Below are positions 18,672-28,370 of a stretch of DNA of 64,000 bases, piece after piece. Location of the stretch: the NCBI GenBank assembly GCA_016124795.1, contig WGNB01000020.1, positions 1-64,000 on the forward strand, in the 5' to 3' direction. How positions within the stretch are numbered: position 1 is the first letter of the stretch; every line of letters starts with the position of its first letter. The DNA is from Rhodopseudomonas sp. Lineage in GTDB: Bacteria; Pseudomonadota; Alphaproteobacteria; Rhizobiales; Xanthobacteraceae. The notes below the pieces were generated by a model. The model saw only the letters and a program-made list of their open reading frames with translations. It had not been told where the DNA came from and ran no database searches. Both the position numbers and the translations under genes were made by a program.

Positions 18672-19509
18672 ACTTCCCGACGAACGCATCCATCATGGCG
18701 ATCTCGGTCTTGTCGCCGTCGAAATCCGCGGCGATGCGCTCGTAGAACCGGGCGGCGGCCGACAACATCGCGTGTTCGGGAAAATCCGCGCCGACAAAGG
18801 TGGAGATTTCATCGAGTTCGGCGACCCAGCGATAGGCCTTGGCATACATGCCGGGCGTCTGTCGGGTGAGAAAGCCATGCAGGCCGGGAATGCTCTCGGC
18901 CATCTCGGCTTTCAGCGCCTCGGCCGAACCGCCACGCGTCGCCGCCAGCATCATCGCCGCGCCGAGCGCGGTGAAGCCTTTGGTGATGCCGGCGTAAGAC
19001 ATCTTCAGCGCCGAGGCGGCGGTCAGTGGACCGTCGAGCAGCCGCACGTCCAGCCCGTAATCGTTAAGCGCGGCGAGCGCCTGGGCGTCCGGACCCGAGG
19101 CATAGAACCGCGTATTGGTCGAACCCGGCTTCGGCGGCGGGCCGATGATGCCGGCATCGACAAAGCGGCAGCCGGTTGCCGCGATAACAGCGGCCACCGC
19201 CATGGCGGTCGGCGGCGAGATCGCGTTGCAATCGACATAGACCGTCTTCTTCGTAGCGGCCGTCAACGCCGGCGCCAGCCGTTGCGCCAAAGCCAGCGCC
19301 TCGCCGGGCGGGACGATCGACAGCAGCAGATCGGCCTGCGCCAGGTCGCTGTCGTCGGCCGCCTGCATCCCGGCTTCCGTCGCGCGTTTGGCGGTCGCTT
19401 GGCTGCGGCCGGCGAGCGAGGTCAGCACCGTCACCTTGTATTCGGCAAGGCGCTGGCCGACGCCGGCGCCCATATTGCCCGGTGCGATAACGGCGACTGA
19501 CAGGGTCAT
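18670..19509 (-). CDS. NAD(P)-dependent oxidoreductase with DUF1932-type C-terminal domain
   Basis: SVAVIAPGNMGAGVGQRLAEYKVTVLTSLAGRS N-terminus of the 6PGDH/3-HIBDH type; KMSYAGITKGFTALGAAMMLAA. Confidence 0.82.
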   Translation of the reverse strand: MTLSVAVIAPGNMGAGVGQRLAEYKVTVLTSLAGRSQATAKRATEAGMQAADDSDLAQADLLLSIVPPGEALALAQRLAPALTAATKKTVYVDCNAISPPTAMAVAAVIAATGCRFVDAGIIGPPPKPGSTNTRFYASGPDAQALAALNDYGLDVRLLDGPLTAASALKMSYAGITKGFTALGAAMMLAATRGGSAEALKAEMAESIPGLHGFLTRQTPGMYAKAYRWVAELDEISTFVGADFPEHAMLSAAARFYERIAADFDGDKTEIAMMDAFVGK

Positions 19510-19555
19510 GCTGAAACTTCCACGTTGGCGAACGATCGAAAGCCGGTGCTTCTGT

Positions 19556-20341
19556 TTACGACCCGGTCACGCCGCCGTCGAGATTGATGCTCTGGCCGGT
19601 GACGAAGGCTGAGGCGGTCGAGGCCAGGAACATCACCGCGCCGACCAGGTCTTCCGGCACTTCCGGTCGGCCGATGCATTGCGCCGCGACGATGCGCTCC
19701 TTCTGTTCGGGCGTGACGGTCTTGCGCTCGATCTCGGTGAAGGTCGCGCCCGGCAAAATCGCGTTGACGGTGATGTTGTCGGGGCCGAGTTCGCGGGCCA
19801 TCGACAGGCTCATGCCGATCAGCGCCGACTTGGTGGCGATGTAGTGCAGGTAATTCGGCCGGCCGAGCCGGACCGCGCCCGAGGCGATATTGATGATCCG
19901 GCCCCATTTGGCCTTGCGCATCGCCGGCAGCACGGCGCGGGCGCAGAGGAACGGGCCGGTCAGGTTGACGCGCAGCACCTGCTCCCATTCCGCGACCGGA
20001 ATCTGGTCGAAGGGCCGCATCGCCAGCGTCGAGAAGATGCCGGCATTATTGATGAGCACGTCGATGCGGCCATATTCGTCGGTCGCGACCTCGACCATCT
20101 CCTTGATCGAGGCTTCGTCGGCGACATCGGTGGTCACCGCCAGCGCCTGACCGCCGGCCGCCATGATCTCGGCCGAGACCTTGGCGGCGCTGTCTTCGTT
20201 ACGCTCGGCGATCACGACCTTTGCTCCGGCCAGTCCGAAAGCCTTGGCGAAGACCCGGCCGATGCCCTGGCCGCCGCCGGTGATGATGACGACGCGGTCC
20301 TTGTGCGACGGGAAGACGATGTTTTGCAGGTCGGGGGTCAT
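19556..20341 (-). CDS. SDR-family oxidoreductase
   Basis: VVIITGGGQGIGRVFAKAF, NNAGIF, YIATKSALIGMSLSMAREL. The start may be the Met at 20341 or 20365. Confidence 0.9.
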   Translation of the reverse strand: MTPDLQNIVFPSHKDRVVIITGGGQGIGRVFAKAFGLAGAKVVIAERNEDSAAKVSAEIMAAGGQALAVTTDVADEASIKEMVEVATDEYGRIDVLINNAGIFSTLAMRPFDQIPVAEWEQVLRVNLTGPFLCARAVLPAMRKAKWGRIINIASGAVRLGRPNYLHYIATKSALIGMSLSMARELGPDNITVNAILPGATFTEIERKTVTPEQKERIVAAQCIGRPEVPEDLVGAVMFLASTASAFVTGQSINLDGGVTGS

Positions 20342-20360
20342 GGCGTGCCTTTCATTCTCT

Positions 20361-20469
20361 GTCATTCCGGGGCGTGCGCGCAGCGCGGCGAACCCGGAAC
20401 CCGGATCGGGATTCGGAATGTCTTATCCGGATTCCGGGTTCGGCGCTTCGCGCCGCCCCGGAATGACGG
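20361..20469. repeat. Palindromic intergenic repeat, family B copy 2
   Basis: gtcattccggggcgtgcgc...cgcgccgccccggaatgac. Confidence 0.88.
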
Positions 20470-20493
20470 GGGTCTCAATTCGGTCTTCAGGAT

Positions 20494-22155
20494 CTAAGCG
20501 GTTTTTGCGTTGCTAACGTGTCGTTCCAGCGCCTCGCGCGCATTGGCCGGCACCCACCACGGCTTGATGCCGAGCTGTTCGGCGATGATGCCGGCGGTGA
20601 TGTAACCCGAACCGCCGGAGATCGCGCCGCCGGGGTGACCGGCCGAGCCGGCGTTATACAGGTTCGGGATCGGCGAGCGATAGCCGAAATGGTCGTACAT
20701 CACCTGCTCGGCATTGAAGGCGCCCATGAAAATGTCGCCGCCGCGCATGTTGACCAGTTCCTGGGTATATTCGCGGCCGGTGTAGATATAGCGGCCAAGG
20801 ATGTTGTCCTTGGTCATGTTCGGGCAATAGCGCCGCCAGACCTCCTCGATCCGGTCGGAGAACTCTTCCTTGAAGGTCTCGTAGGAGCGGTCGCCGATCG
20901 CCGGATCGAGCGGCATCACATGCCATGAATAAGTCGTGTGCTTGCCGGGCGGCGCCTGCGTCGGGTCGAGCAGGCTCAACGGCCCCGAGCCGAACTGGAC
21001 GATCTGCGGCACCCGGCCGGCCTTGACGTCTTCGTGGGCGGCGAACAGGTCTTCCATGGTCTCGGCGCCGATCGACCATTTCAGGGTGCGGTTGATGTTG
21101 GGGTCGAAGCTCTCGGCGGCGAAGCGCGGACTTTCGTTGAGCGCGTGATGCAGGCCGAACAGGCTCCAGGGCGTGTACTGGAAATTGTCGATCTTGTTGA
21201 GGAAGGCGGTCGGCAACTGGTCGCGGCCGACCAGCTTCTCGAAGGTCTGGTGGACGTCGAGGGTCGAGGCGACAAACTGTCGCGCCCGCACGGTGCGGCC
21301 GTCGACGAGCTGAATGCCGGTGGCGCGGCCGTTCTCGATGACGATCTTGTCGATGTTCACTTGCGGCTGGAAGTGACCGCCATTGGCGATGAAGCTTTCC
21401 ATCAGCCCGCGCGCCAGGTTGAACGAACCGCCTTCGCAAAGCTGATAGCCGCTTTCGAGATCGAAGGCGCGGATCAGCGAGCCCATCGGCGAGGTCTTCG
21501 ACAGCGTATCGGTCAGCCAGGTGCCGAACAGCGAGACCTTGAACAGGAACAGCAACTGGACGTGTTCGTTCTCGAACAGTTCGCCGACCATATCGAGCGG
21601 CTGGCGATTGGCGACGGCGAGAAATTCACGGCCGAGTTCGGTCTGGTTCAGCAGCGCCTCGCGTTCCGCCTGCGGCAGCGGCTCGGCGTAACGCTCGGCC
21701 ATGAAGATTTCGGCGGTGATCTTTTCCGCTTTCCGGTTCCATTCGCGGAACGTCTCGGCGTCTTTCCGGGAGAAGCGCGCGATATTGGCGAGCGATTCTT
21801 CAAGATCGCGGCCGAGCACCAGGGCGGTGCCGTCGAGATGCGCCTGCCCGAACTCGTAGCGCGGCGTGATGTAGTTGACGGTATTACCGAGTTCGAGGTC
21901 CTTGAACCAGGGCGTCTCGCTGATGTGGAAATGATTGATCGAATGCAGGTTGTGATAGAAGCCCGGCAGCGTCATTTCACGGGTGCACAGGCCGCCGCCG
22001 TAAGTCAGCCGTCGCTCGACCAGCAGAATGTCGAGGCCGGCCTTGGCCAGATAGCTGCCGAGAATCAGGCCGTGATGACCGGCGCCGATAATGATTCCGT
22101 TGTAAGTTTTTTCGAGCGTCTTTTGTCCGGTCTTGATCACGTCTGGGCTCCTCAA
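20494..22155 (-). CDS. Phytoene desaturase/PYROXD2-like FAD-dependent oxidoreductase
   Basis: NGIIIGAGHHGLILGSYLAKAGLDILLVERRLTYGGGLCTREM and C-terminal GSAGHPGGAISGGSGYITAGIIAEQLG. Confidence 0.87.
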   Translation of the reverse strand: MRSPDVIKTGQKTLEKTYNGIIIGAGHHGLILGSYLAKAGLDILLVERRLTYGGGLCTREMTLPGFYHNLHSINHFHISETPWFKDLELGNTVNYITPRYEFGQAHLDGTALVLGRDLEESLANIARFSRKDAETFREWNRKAEKITAEIFMAERYAEPLPQAEREALLNQTELGREFLAVANRQPLDMVGELFENEHVQLLFLFKVSLFGTWLTDTLSKTSPMGSLIRAFDLESGYQLCEGGSFNLARGLMESFIANGGHFQPQVNIDKIVIENGRATGIQLVDGRTVRARQFVASTLDVHQTFEKLVGRDQLPTAFLNKIDNFQYTPWSLFGLHHALNESPRFAAESFDPNINRTLKWSIGAETMEDLFAAHEDVKAGRVPQIVQFGSGPLSLLDPTQAPPGKHTTYSWHVMPLDPAIGDRSYETFKEEFSDRIEEVWRRYCPNMTKDNILGRYIYTGREYTQELVNMRGGDIFMGAFNAEQVMYDHFGYRSPIPNLYNAGSAGHPGGAISGGSGYITAGIIAEQLGIKPWWVPANAREALERHVSNAKTA

Positions 22156-22426
22156 GCGCTTCCCGAATTATATTTCGTTGCGGCCCTCTTGAGGGCCGTG
22201 GTGGGCAGATTGCCGAGGCGGCGGTCGGACGGTCAATGCCTGCTGTTGCATGGCTTTTCCGCCCCGGCGCAGGCTGCTTTCGCAGTCCGAAGGCGACCGG
22301 ATAGAGCCGTTGACGGGACGGTTCAGGGCGGGCGGCGTGCGGGCGCGGCTGGACCTGCCGGCAATAAACCCGTTAGATTAACGACCTAAAGCAATAGGGG
22401 CCAAAGAGCCCACGGGGAGGACTATA

Positions 22427-23614
22427 ATGCATAAGACCCTTATCGCCGCGGGCGCGGCGCTGCTGCTGGCCGCGAGCCCGGTCATCAGCCCGGCGATGGC
22501 GCAGAAGAAATCCATCAAGATCGGTTTTGTCTCGACCTTCAGCGGACCGGTTGCCGTCATTGGCAACAACATGCGCGACAGCTTCGAACTGGCGCTAGAC
22601 CACATGGGCCGCAAGATGGGCGGTCTGCCGGTCGAAGTGATTTACGAAGACGACGGCTTCAAACCGGAGATCGGCAAGCAGAAGACCGAGAAGCTGATCG
22701 AATCCGATCACGTCGACTTCATCGCCGGCTATATCTGGTCGAACGTGCTGCTGGCTTCGCTGAAGCCGATCGTCGACTCCAAGACCTTCCTGGTGATCGC
22801 CAATGCCGGCCCGTCGCAGGTTGCCGGCGAACTGTGCTCACCGACGGTGTTCTCGACATCGTGGCAGAACGACCAGACGCCGCAGGCCATGGGTCTTTAC
22901 ATGAACTCGAAGGGTGTCAAATCGGTCTATCTGATCGGCCCGAACTATGCCGCCGGCAAGGACATGCTCAAGGGCGTCGCGTCGACCTTCAAGGGCAAGG
23001 TGGTCGGTCAGGACCTCACCACCTGGCCGTCGCAACTCGACTTCTCGGCCGAACTCGCCAAGGCCAAGGCCGCCAACCCCGATGCGGTGTTCGTGTTCTA
23101 TCCGGGCAAGGCCGGCGTCCAGTTCCTGGCGCAATACGCCCAGGCCGGTTTGAAGGGCAAGATCCCGCTCTACACCGCCTTCACCATCGACGAACTGTCG
23201 CTGCCCTTGCAGAAGGATCTCGCGCTCGGCGTGCCGGGTGCGCAGGAATGGGTCAACGACCTGCCGAACGATGCCAACAAGAAATATGTCGCCGACTTCA
23301 TCAAGAAGTATCCCGGCCACAAGCCGTCGTTCTACGGCGCGCAGTCCTATGACGCCGCCAATCTGATCGCTTCGGCGGTCAACGCGGTGAAGGGCGACCT
23401 GTCCGACAAGGCCAAGGTGCAGAAGGCGCTGGAGAAGGCCGATTTCAAATCGGTGCGCGGTAACTTCAAGTTCGGCAACAATCACATGCCGATCCAGAAC
23501 TTCTACCTGCAGGACGTGGTCAAGGACGCCAAGGGCGACTTCGTGCTCAAGACCGTCGCCACGATCGTCAAGGACAACCAGGACAGCTTCCACGACAAGT
23601 GCCCGATGAAATAA
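22427..23614 (+). CDS. ABC transporter substrate-binding protein (LivJ/K-like)
   Basis: Signal peptide MHKTLIAAGAALLLAASPVISPAMAQ; IKIGFVSTFSGPVAVIGNNMRDSFELALDHMG. Confidence 0.9.
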   Translation: MHKTLIAAGAALLLAASPVISPAMAQKKSIKIGFVSTFSGPVAVIGNNMRDSFELALDHMGRKMGGLPVEVIYEDDGFKPEIGKQKTEKLIESDHVDFIAGYIWSNVLLASLKPIVDSKTFLVIANAGPSQVAGELCSPTVFSTSWQNDQTPQAMGLYMNSKGVKSVYLIGPNYAAGKDMLKGVASTFKGKVVGQDLTTWPSQLDFSAELAKAKAANPDAVFVFYPGKAGVQFLAQYAQAGLKGKIPLYTAFTIDELSLPLQKDLALGVPGAQEWVNDLPNDANKKYVADFIKKYPGHKPSFYGAQSYDAANLIASAVNAVKGDLSDKAKVQKALEKADFKSVRGNFKFGNNHMPIQNFYLQDVVKDAKGDFVLKTVATIVKDNQDSFHDKCPMK

Positions 23615-23637
23615 CCGGGTGGCGTTGCGGCCAGGGC

Positions 23638-23670
23638 GGCGGAAGCGGGAACGTTTCCGCCGTTTTGGTT
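23638..23670 (+). terminator. Hairpin with downstream T-rich tract between the SBP and livH genes (possible attenuator)
   Basis: GGCGGAA...TTCCGCC then GTTTTGGTTTT. Confidence 0.5.
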
Positions 23671-23679
23671 TTCACGCCG

Positions 23680-23787
23680 GTTATTCCGGGACGGCCCGAA
23701 AGGGCCGGACTCGGAATCCAGATTACTGGAACGGTGTTTGGTTCTGGATTCCGGGTTTGCTCGCTGCGCTCGCGCCCCGGAATGACG
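23680..23787. repeat. Palindromic intergenic repeat, family B copy 3
   Basis: ttattccgggacggccc...tctggattccgggtttgctcgctgcgctcgcgccccggaatgac. Confidence 0.85.
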
Positions 23788-23828
23788 GCGCCAAGTTTGC
23801 ACGACAATTGCATCACATCTGAGCGACC

Positions 23829-24746
23829 ATGACCCTTTTCATCGAACAATGTCTGAACGGCCTGCAATTCGGTCTGCTGCTTTTCATGCTGGCGGCCGGG
23901 TTGACGCTGGTGTTCGGAATCATGGACCTGGTTAATCTGGCGCACGGTTCGCTCTATATGGTCGGCGCCTATTTCGCCGCCACTTTCGCGGCCTGGACCG
24001 GCAGTTTCGTGCTCGGCGCGATACTGGCGCTGGGCGCGACACTGATGGTCGGCATGGCGGTCGAGGTGATCGCGATGCGACGGCTCTATGGCCGCGACCA
24101 TCTCGACCATGTACTCGGCACCTTCGGCCTGATCCTGTTCTTCGACGAGGCGGTGCGGCTGATCTGGGGACCGGAGGGTTTGAGCCTGCCGCTGCCGTCG
24201 TGGCTTAACCGTTCGATCCAGATTCTGCCCGGCTTTCAATATTCGGCTTACAAATTCTCGATCATCGTGGTGACACTGGTGGTCGCGGGCTTTCTCTATG
24301 CGCTGGTGATGCGGACCCGCATCGGCATGTTGATCCGGGCCGGCGCGTCGAACCGCGAAATGGTCGGCGCGCTCGGCGTCAACATCAAGCTGCTCTATAC
24401 GCTGGTGTTCGGCCTCGGCGCGGCGCTCGCCGGTCTCGCCGGCCTGATGCAGGCGCCGATCCTGACCGTGCAGATCGGCATGGGCGAGAATATCCTCATT
24501 CTGGCTTTCGTCGTCACCGTGATCGGCGGCATCGGCTCGGTGCGCGGCGCGCTGGTGGCGGCCTTACTGGTCGGTTTCATCGACACGCTCGGCCGCGCTT
24601 ACCTGCCGAACATTCTTAACGCGATACTGTCGCCGGAGGCGGCTTCGACCGCGGCGCCGGCCTTGTCGTCAATGCTGATCTATCTGCTGATGGCGGTGGT
24701 GCTGATCGTGAAGCCTGAAGGCCTGTTCGCGGCGGGGCAGAAATGA
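23829..24746 (+). CDS. Branched-chain amino acid-type ABC permease (LivH-like)
   Basis: FGIMDLVNLAHGSLYMVGAYFAA. Confidence 0.9.
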   Translation: MTLFIEQCLNGLQFGLLLFMLAAGLTLVFGIMDLVNLAHGSLYMVGAYFAATFAAWTGSFVLGAILALGATLMVGMAVEVIAMRRLYGRDHLDHVLGTFGLILFFDEAVRLIWGPEGLSLPLPSWLNRSIQILPGFQYSAYKFSIIVVTLVVAGFLYALVMRTRIGMLIRAGASNREMVGALGVNIKLLYTLVFGLGAALAGLAGLMQAPILTVQIGMGENILILAFVVTVIGGIGSVRGALVAALLVGFIDTLGRAYLPNILNAILSPEAASTAAPALSSMLIYLLMAVVLIVKPEGLFAAGQK

Positions 24747-25711
24747 TGCCCGCGCTCACCGTTCGCAATATCGTTGTCGCCGTGTTGCTGGTCGCGCTGG
24801 CTTTACTGCCCCTCTATGCGCAACTGGCGCATGACCGCTTCCTGCTGACGCTGTTCACCCGTATCGTCATCCTGGCGATGGCGGCGGTCAGCCTCAATCT
24901 CATTCTCGGCTTCGGCGGCATGATGAGTTTCGGCCATGCCGCCTATCTCGGCATCGGCGGTTATGCCGTCGGCATGCTGGCGCATGAGCATGTCTATTCC
25001 GGCTTCGTGCAATGGCCCGTCGCGCTCGGCGCGTCCGCCTTGTTCGCGCTGGTGATCGGGGCCTTGTCGCTGCGCACGCGCGGCGTCTATTTTATCATGA
25101 TCACACTCGCCTTCGCGCAGATGGCCTATTATGTCGTTTCCGGCATCGCGCGCTACGGCGGCGACGACGGGCTGACGATCTACAAGCGCAGCCAGTTCGT
25201 CGCACCGCTCGATCTGTCGAACAAGACGCAGTTCTATTATGTCTGTCTGGTGCTGTTGTTCGGCGCGATCTATCTGGTCTGGCGGCTGATCAATTCGCGG
25301 TTCGGCCTGGCCTTGCAGGGCATCCGTTCGAACGAATTGCGGATGCGGGCGATCGGCTTCCCGACCTATCGCTACCGACTGACCGCCTTCGTCATCGCCG
25401 GCACGCTGTGTGGGCTGGCCGGCGCGCTGCTTGCCAACCATACCGACTTCGTTTCGCCGGCGATGATGTATTGGACCCGCTCCGGCGATCTCATCATCAT
25501 GGTGGTGCTCGGCGGCATGGGCTCGGCGATTGGGCCGGTGATCGGCGCGGTGGCGCTGTTGGTGCTGGAGGAAACGCTGTCCGGCATCACCGAATATTGG
25601 CAGATCATTCTCGGGCCGCTGCTGTTGCTGGTGGTGCTGTTCGCGCGTGGCGGCATCGATGGCCTGCTGATGAAGGTCGGGCGTCGGCAAGATGATGAGG
25701 TGCGGTCATGA
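24743..25711 (+). CDS. Branched-chain amino acid-type ABC permease (LivM-like)
   Basis: LGFGGMMSFGHAAYLGIGGYAVGML. Confidence 0.9.
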   Translation: MMPALTVRNIVVAVLLVALALLPLYAQLAHDRFLLTLFTRIVILAMAAVSLNLILGFGGMMSFGHAAYLGIGGYAVGMLAHEHVYSGFVQWPVALGASALFALVIGALSLRTRGVYFIMITLAFAQMAYYVVSGIARYGGDDGLTIYKRSQFVAPLDLSNKTQFYYVCLVLLFGAIYLVWRLINSRFGLALQGIRSNELRMRAIGFPTYRYRLTAFVIAGTLCGLAGALLANHTDFVSPAMMYWTRSGDLIIMVVLGGMGSAIGPVIGAVALLVLEETLSGITEYWQIILGPLLLLVVLFARGGIDGLLMKVGRRQDDEVRS

Positions 25712-26472
25712 ACGCGCCTTTGCTGAAGGTCGAGAAGCTGGCCAAGCGCTTCGGCGGCATCGTCGCGACCGACGATCTGTCGCTTGAAGTCGGCACCGGC
25801 GACTTGCACGCGATTATCGGCCCGAACGGCGCCGGCAAGACGACGCTGATCGCGCAACTGTCCGGGCAGCTTCGCCCCGACACCGGGCATATCCGCTTTG
25901 ACGGCCGCGACATCACCGCCTTGCCGATGTACAAGCGCAACCGGCGTGGGCTGGCGCGCTCGTTCCAGATCACCTCGCTGTTTCTTGATCTCAGCGTGCT
26001 CGACAACGTCGCGCTCGCGGTGCAGGCCCATGCCGGGCATTCGTTCCGCTTCTGGGGCAATGCCCGCCGCGATGCCGCTCTTCGCGAGCCGGCGCGCGCC
26101 GCGCTGGAGCAGGTCGGTCTGATCGATCGCGCCGACCGGCCGGCGGCCGCGCTCAGCCATGGCGAACACCGGCTGCTTGAACTGGCGATGGCGCTGGCCG
26201 GCAAGCCGCGCATGCTGCTGCTCGACGAGCCGATGGCCGGGCTCGGCCCCGAGGAGTCTTCGCGCATGGTCGACATGCTGCGCGCGCTCAAAGCGAAATT
26301 CACCATCCTGCTGGTCGAGCACGACATGGAGGCGGTGTTCGCGCTCGCCGACCGGATCACCGTGCTGGTTTACGGCCGCGTCATCGCTTCGGGCGCGCCG
26401 GACGATATTCGCGCCAACGAACAGGTGCGCGAGGCCTATCTCGGCGACGCGGAAGAAGGCGTCGTGTCATGA
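25708..26472 (+). CDS. ABC transporter ATP-binding protein (LivG-like)
   Basis: GPNGAGKTT, LLLDEPMAGLGPEES, LLVEHDM. Confidence 0.9.
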   Translation: MNAPLLKVEKLAKRFGGIVATDDLSLEVGTGDLHAIIGPNGAGKTTLIAQLSGQLRPDTGHIRFDGRDITALPMYKRNRRGLARSFQITSLFLDLSVLDNVALAVQAHAGHSFRFWGNARRDAALREPARAALEQVGLIDRADRPAAALSHGEHRLLELAMALAGKPRMLLLDEPMAGLGPEESSRMVDMLRALKAKFTILLVEHDMEAVFALADRITVLVYGRVIASGAPDDIRANEQVREAYLGDAEEGVVS

Positions 26473-27173
26473 CCGGCAACGTTCTGGAACTGAATGGCGT
26501 CGAGACCTGCTACGGCCGGAGCCAGGTGTTGTTCGGCGTCGCCCTGACCATCGCGCCCGGCGAGATGGTGACGCTGATGGGCCGCAACGGCATGGGCAAG
26601 ACCACGACCGTGCGCTCGATCATGGGGCTCACCCCGGCGCGCGCTGGCACGATCAAATTCGAGGGCGCCGACATTCGCGGTCTGCCAGCCTATCGGATCG
26701 CGCAGCGCGGCATCGGTCTGGTGCCGGAAGGCCGGCAGATCTTTCATAATCTGTCGGTCCGCGAGAATTTGCTGGCGACGGCGGTGACGCGCGATGGCGG
26801 CTGGACGCTCGAGCGGGTCTACGACCTGTTCCCGCGTCTGTCGGAACGCGCCGCCAGCATGGGCAATCAACTGTCCGGCGGCGAACAGCAGATGCTGGCG
26901 GTCGGCCGGGCGCTGATGACCAATCCGCGGCTGCTGATTCTCGACGAGGCGACCGAAGGTCTCGCGCCGCTGATCCGCCAGGAAATCTGGCGCTGCCTGG
27001 CGCGGCTGAAAAGCTCGGGCCTGGCGGTGCTGGTGATCGACAAGAATGTCGGCGCGTTGATGCGGGTCGCCGATCGGCACTTCCTGATCGAACGTGGCCG
27101 CGTGGTGTGGTCGGGCCTGTCGGCGGAACTCGCCGCCCAGCCGGATGTGCAGCATCGCTATCTGGGCGTCTAA
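26469..27173 (+). CDS. ABC transporter ATP-binding protein (LivF-like)
   Basis: GRNGMGKTT, LSGGEQQMLAVGRALM, LILDEATEGLAP. Confidence 0.9.
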   Translation: MTGNVLELNGVETCYGRSQVLFGVALTIAPGEMVTLMGRNGMGKTTTVRSIMGLTPARAGTIKFEGADIRGLPAYRIAQRGIGLVPEGRQIFHNLSVRENLLATAVTRDGGWTLERVYDLFPRLSERAASMGNQLSGGEQQMLAVGRALMTNPRLLILDEATEGLAPLIRQEIWRCLARLKSSGLAVLVIDKNVGALMRVADRHFLIERGRVVWSGLSAELAAQPDVQHRYLGV

Positions 27174-27332
27174 CTGGCAGCCATGCCGGACAGCGAGCCC
27201 ATTCGCCGCGGCCGGTATCCATTAACGTCTTGTTGGCGCGCCGCGGGTAGAGGAATTTGTCCGCGCATCATCGTTCGGTCACGGTCTGCGGTCAGTTTGC
27301 GCCCCATTGGTCCCGATTCGGAGAAGTTTCCT

Positions 27333-27863
27333 ATGATAGCCGTTCGTTCGGGTGTGCTGGCCGCCGCCGTCGCGCTGGCATGCCTGCTGGCCGGTTGCGC
27401 TGACTCCGAAGTCTACGTCCCGAAGGCGGAGCCGAGTTTCTACCGCAATCTGGCGCAGCCCGGCGCCCAACTCGACGAGGCGGCCGCGGTCTCGATGATT
27501 TCCGGCTATCGCGCCAATAACGGCCTGACGGCGGTGTCGCTCGATCCCGACCTTACCCGCATGGCGCAGGGCCAGGCCGAGATCATGGCCAAGCGCGACA
27601 AGCTCGACCACGCCGCCGGCAAGCCGTTCAACGTGCGGCTGAAGGCGGCGGGTTACGACGCCAAGGTCGCGGCGGAAAACATCGGCGCCGGCTATCATAC
27701 GCTGGCCGAGGCTTTCTCCGGCTGGCGCGATTCGCCGCCGCACCGCGAGAACATGCTGCTGAAGGGCGCGACCCGCATCGGCATCGCCGCGGTCTATACG
27801 CCGAAGTCAAAGTATAAAGTCTACTGGGCGATGATCATCGCCCAGCCGGATGACCGCAACTAG
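27333..27863 (+). CDS. CAP-domain lipoprotein
   Basis: Lipobox LLAGC; CAP-type AAENIGAGYHTLAEAFSGWRDSPPHRENML. Confidence 0.85.
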   Translation: MIAVRSGVLAAAVALACLLAGCADSEVYVPKAEPSFYRNLAQPGAQLDEAAAVSMISGYRANNGLTAVSLDPDLTRMAQGQAEIMAKRDKLDHAAGKPFNVRLKAAGYDAKVAAENIGAGYHTLAEAFSGWRDSPPHRENMLLKGATRIGIAAVYTPKSKYKVYWAMIIAQPDDRN

Positions 27864-28093
27864 CGGCGGTGCTTGCGCGGCGCGCGATAGCGCGGATTAC
27901 GTTCGCAATAACCGCCGATGCCATGCACGGTCGCCTGACATTGCCGCAACGTGGTGAAGCCGCAATTGGTCGCCTGTGTGCCGAAATGGCCGTAATAGGC
28001 GCACCACGGATATTGGACTTCGGCGCGGGCCGAAGGCGCGTTGAAGGCCGTAAATGTCAGCAATGCGGCGGCGGCGATCAGGTATTTTGTCAT
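27860..28093 (-). CDS. DUF3551-type small secreted protein
   Basis: MTKYLIAAAALLTFTAFNAPSARAEVQYPWCAYYG...CGFTTLRQCQATVHGIGGYCERNPRY. Confidence 0.82.
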   Translation of the reverse strand: MTKYLIAAAALLTFTAFNAPSARAEVQYPWCAYYGHFGTQATNCGFTTLRQCQATVHGIGGYCERNPRYRAPRKHRR

Positions 28094-28370
28094 CGGGTTT
28101 CCTCCGGCTTGGCGGGCAGCGGCCAGGATCGCGCGAAGCGGCCCTGGCCACGGGTCGGATGCGATCTCGACCTTGCCCTGCTGTAATGCCGTCATGATGC
28201 GCAAGTTCCGCGCCGCGTCAAATTCCATCGCCTACGGTTCGACGCCGCCCGTCACGTAAGCGGTGCATTGGCGTCGCAGAGACGAGCTGAACGTCACGCG
28301 ACGTCGGCCGGCCGGCACGAAGCAAGTTGCGCTGGACCTTGTCCAACGGGCCGACTAGCCTGCCCGTCCT

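Noticed and set aside
20938-22389. 483-aa plus-strand ORF
   Set aside because: Antisense to the CrtI-like gene; no domain and biased composition.
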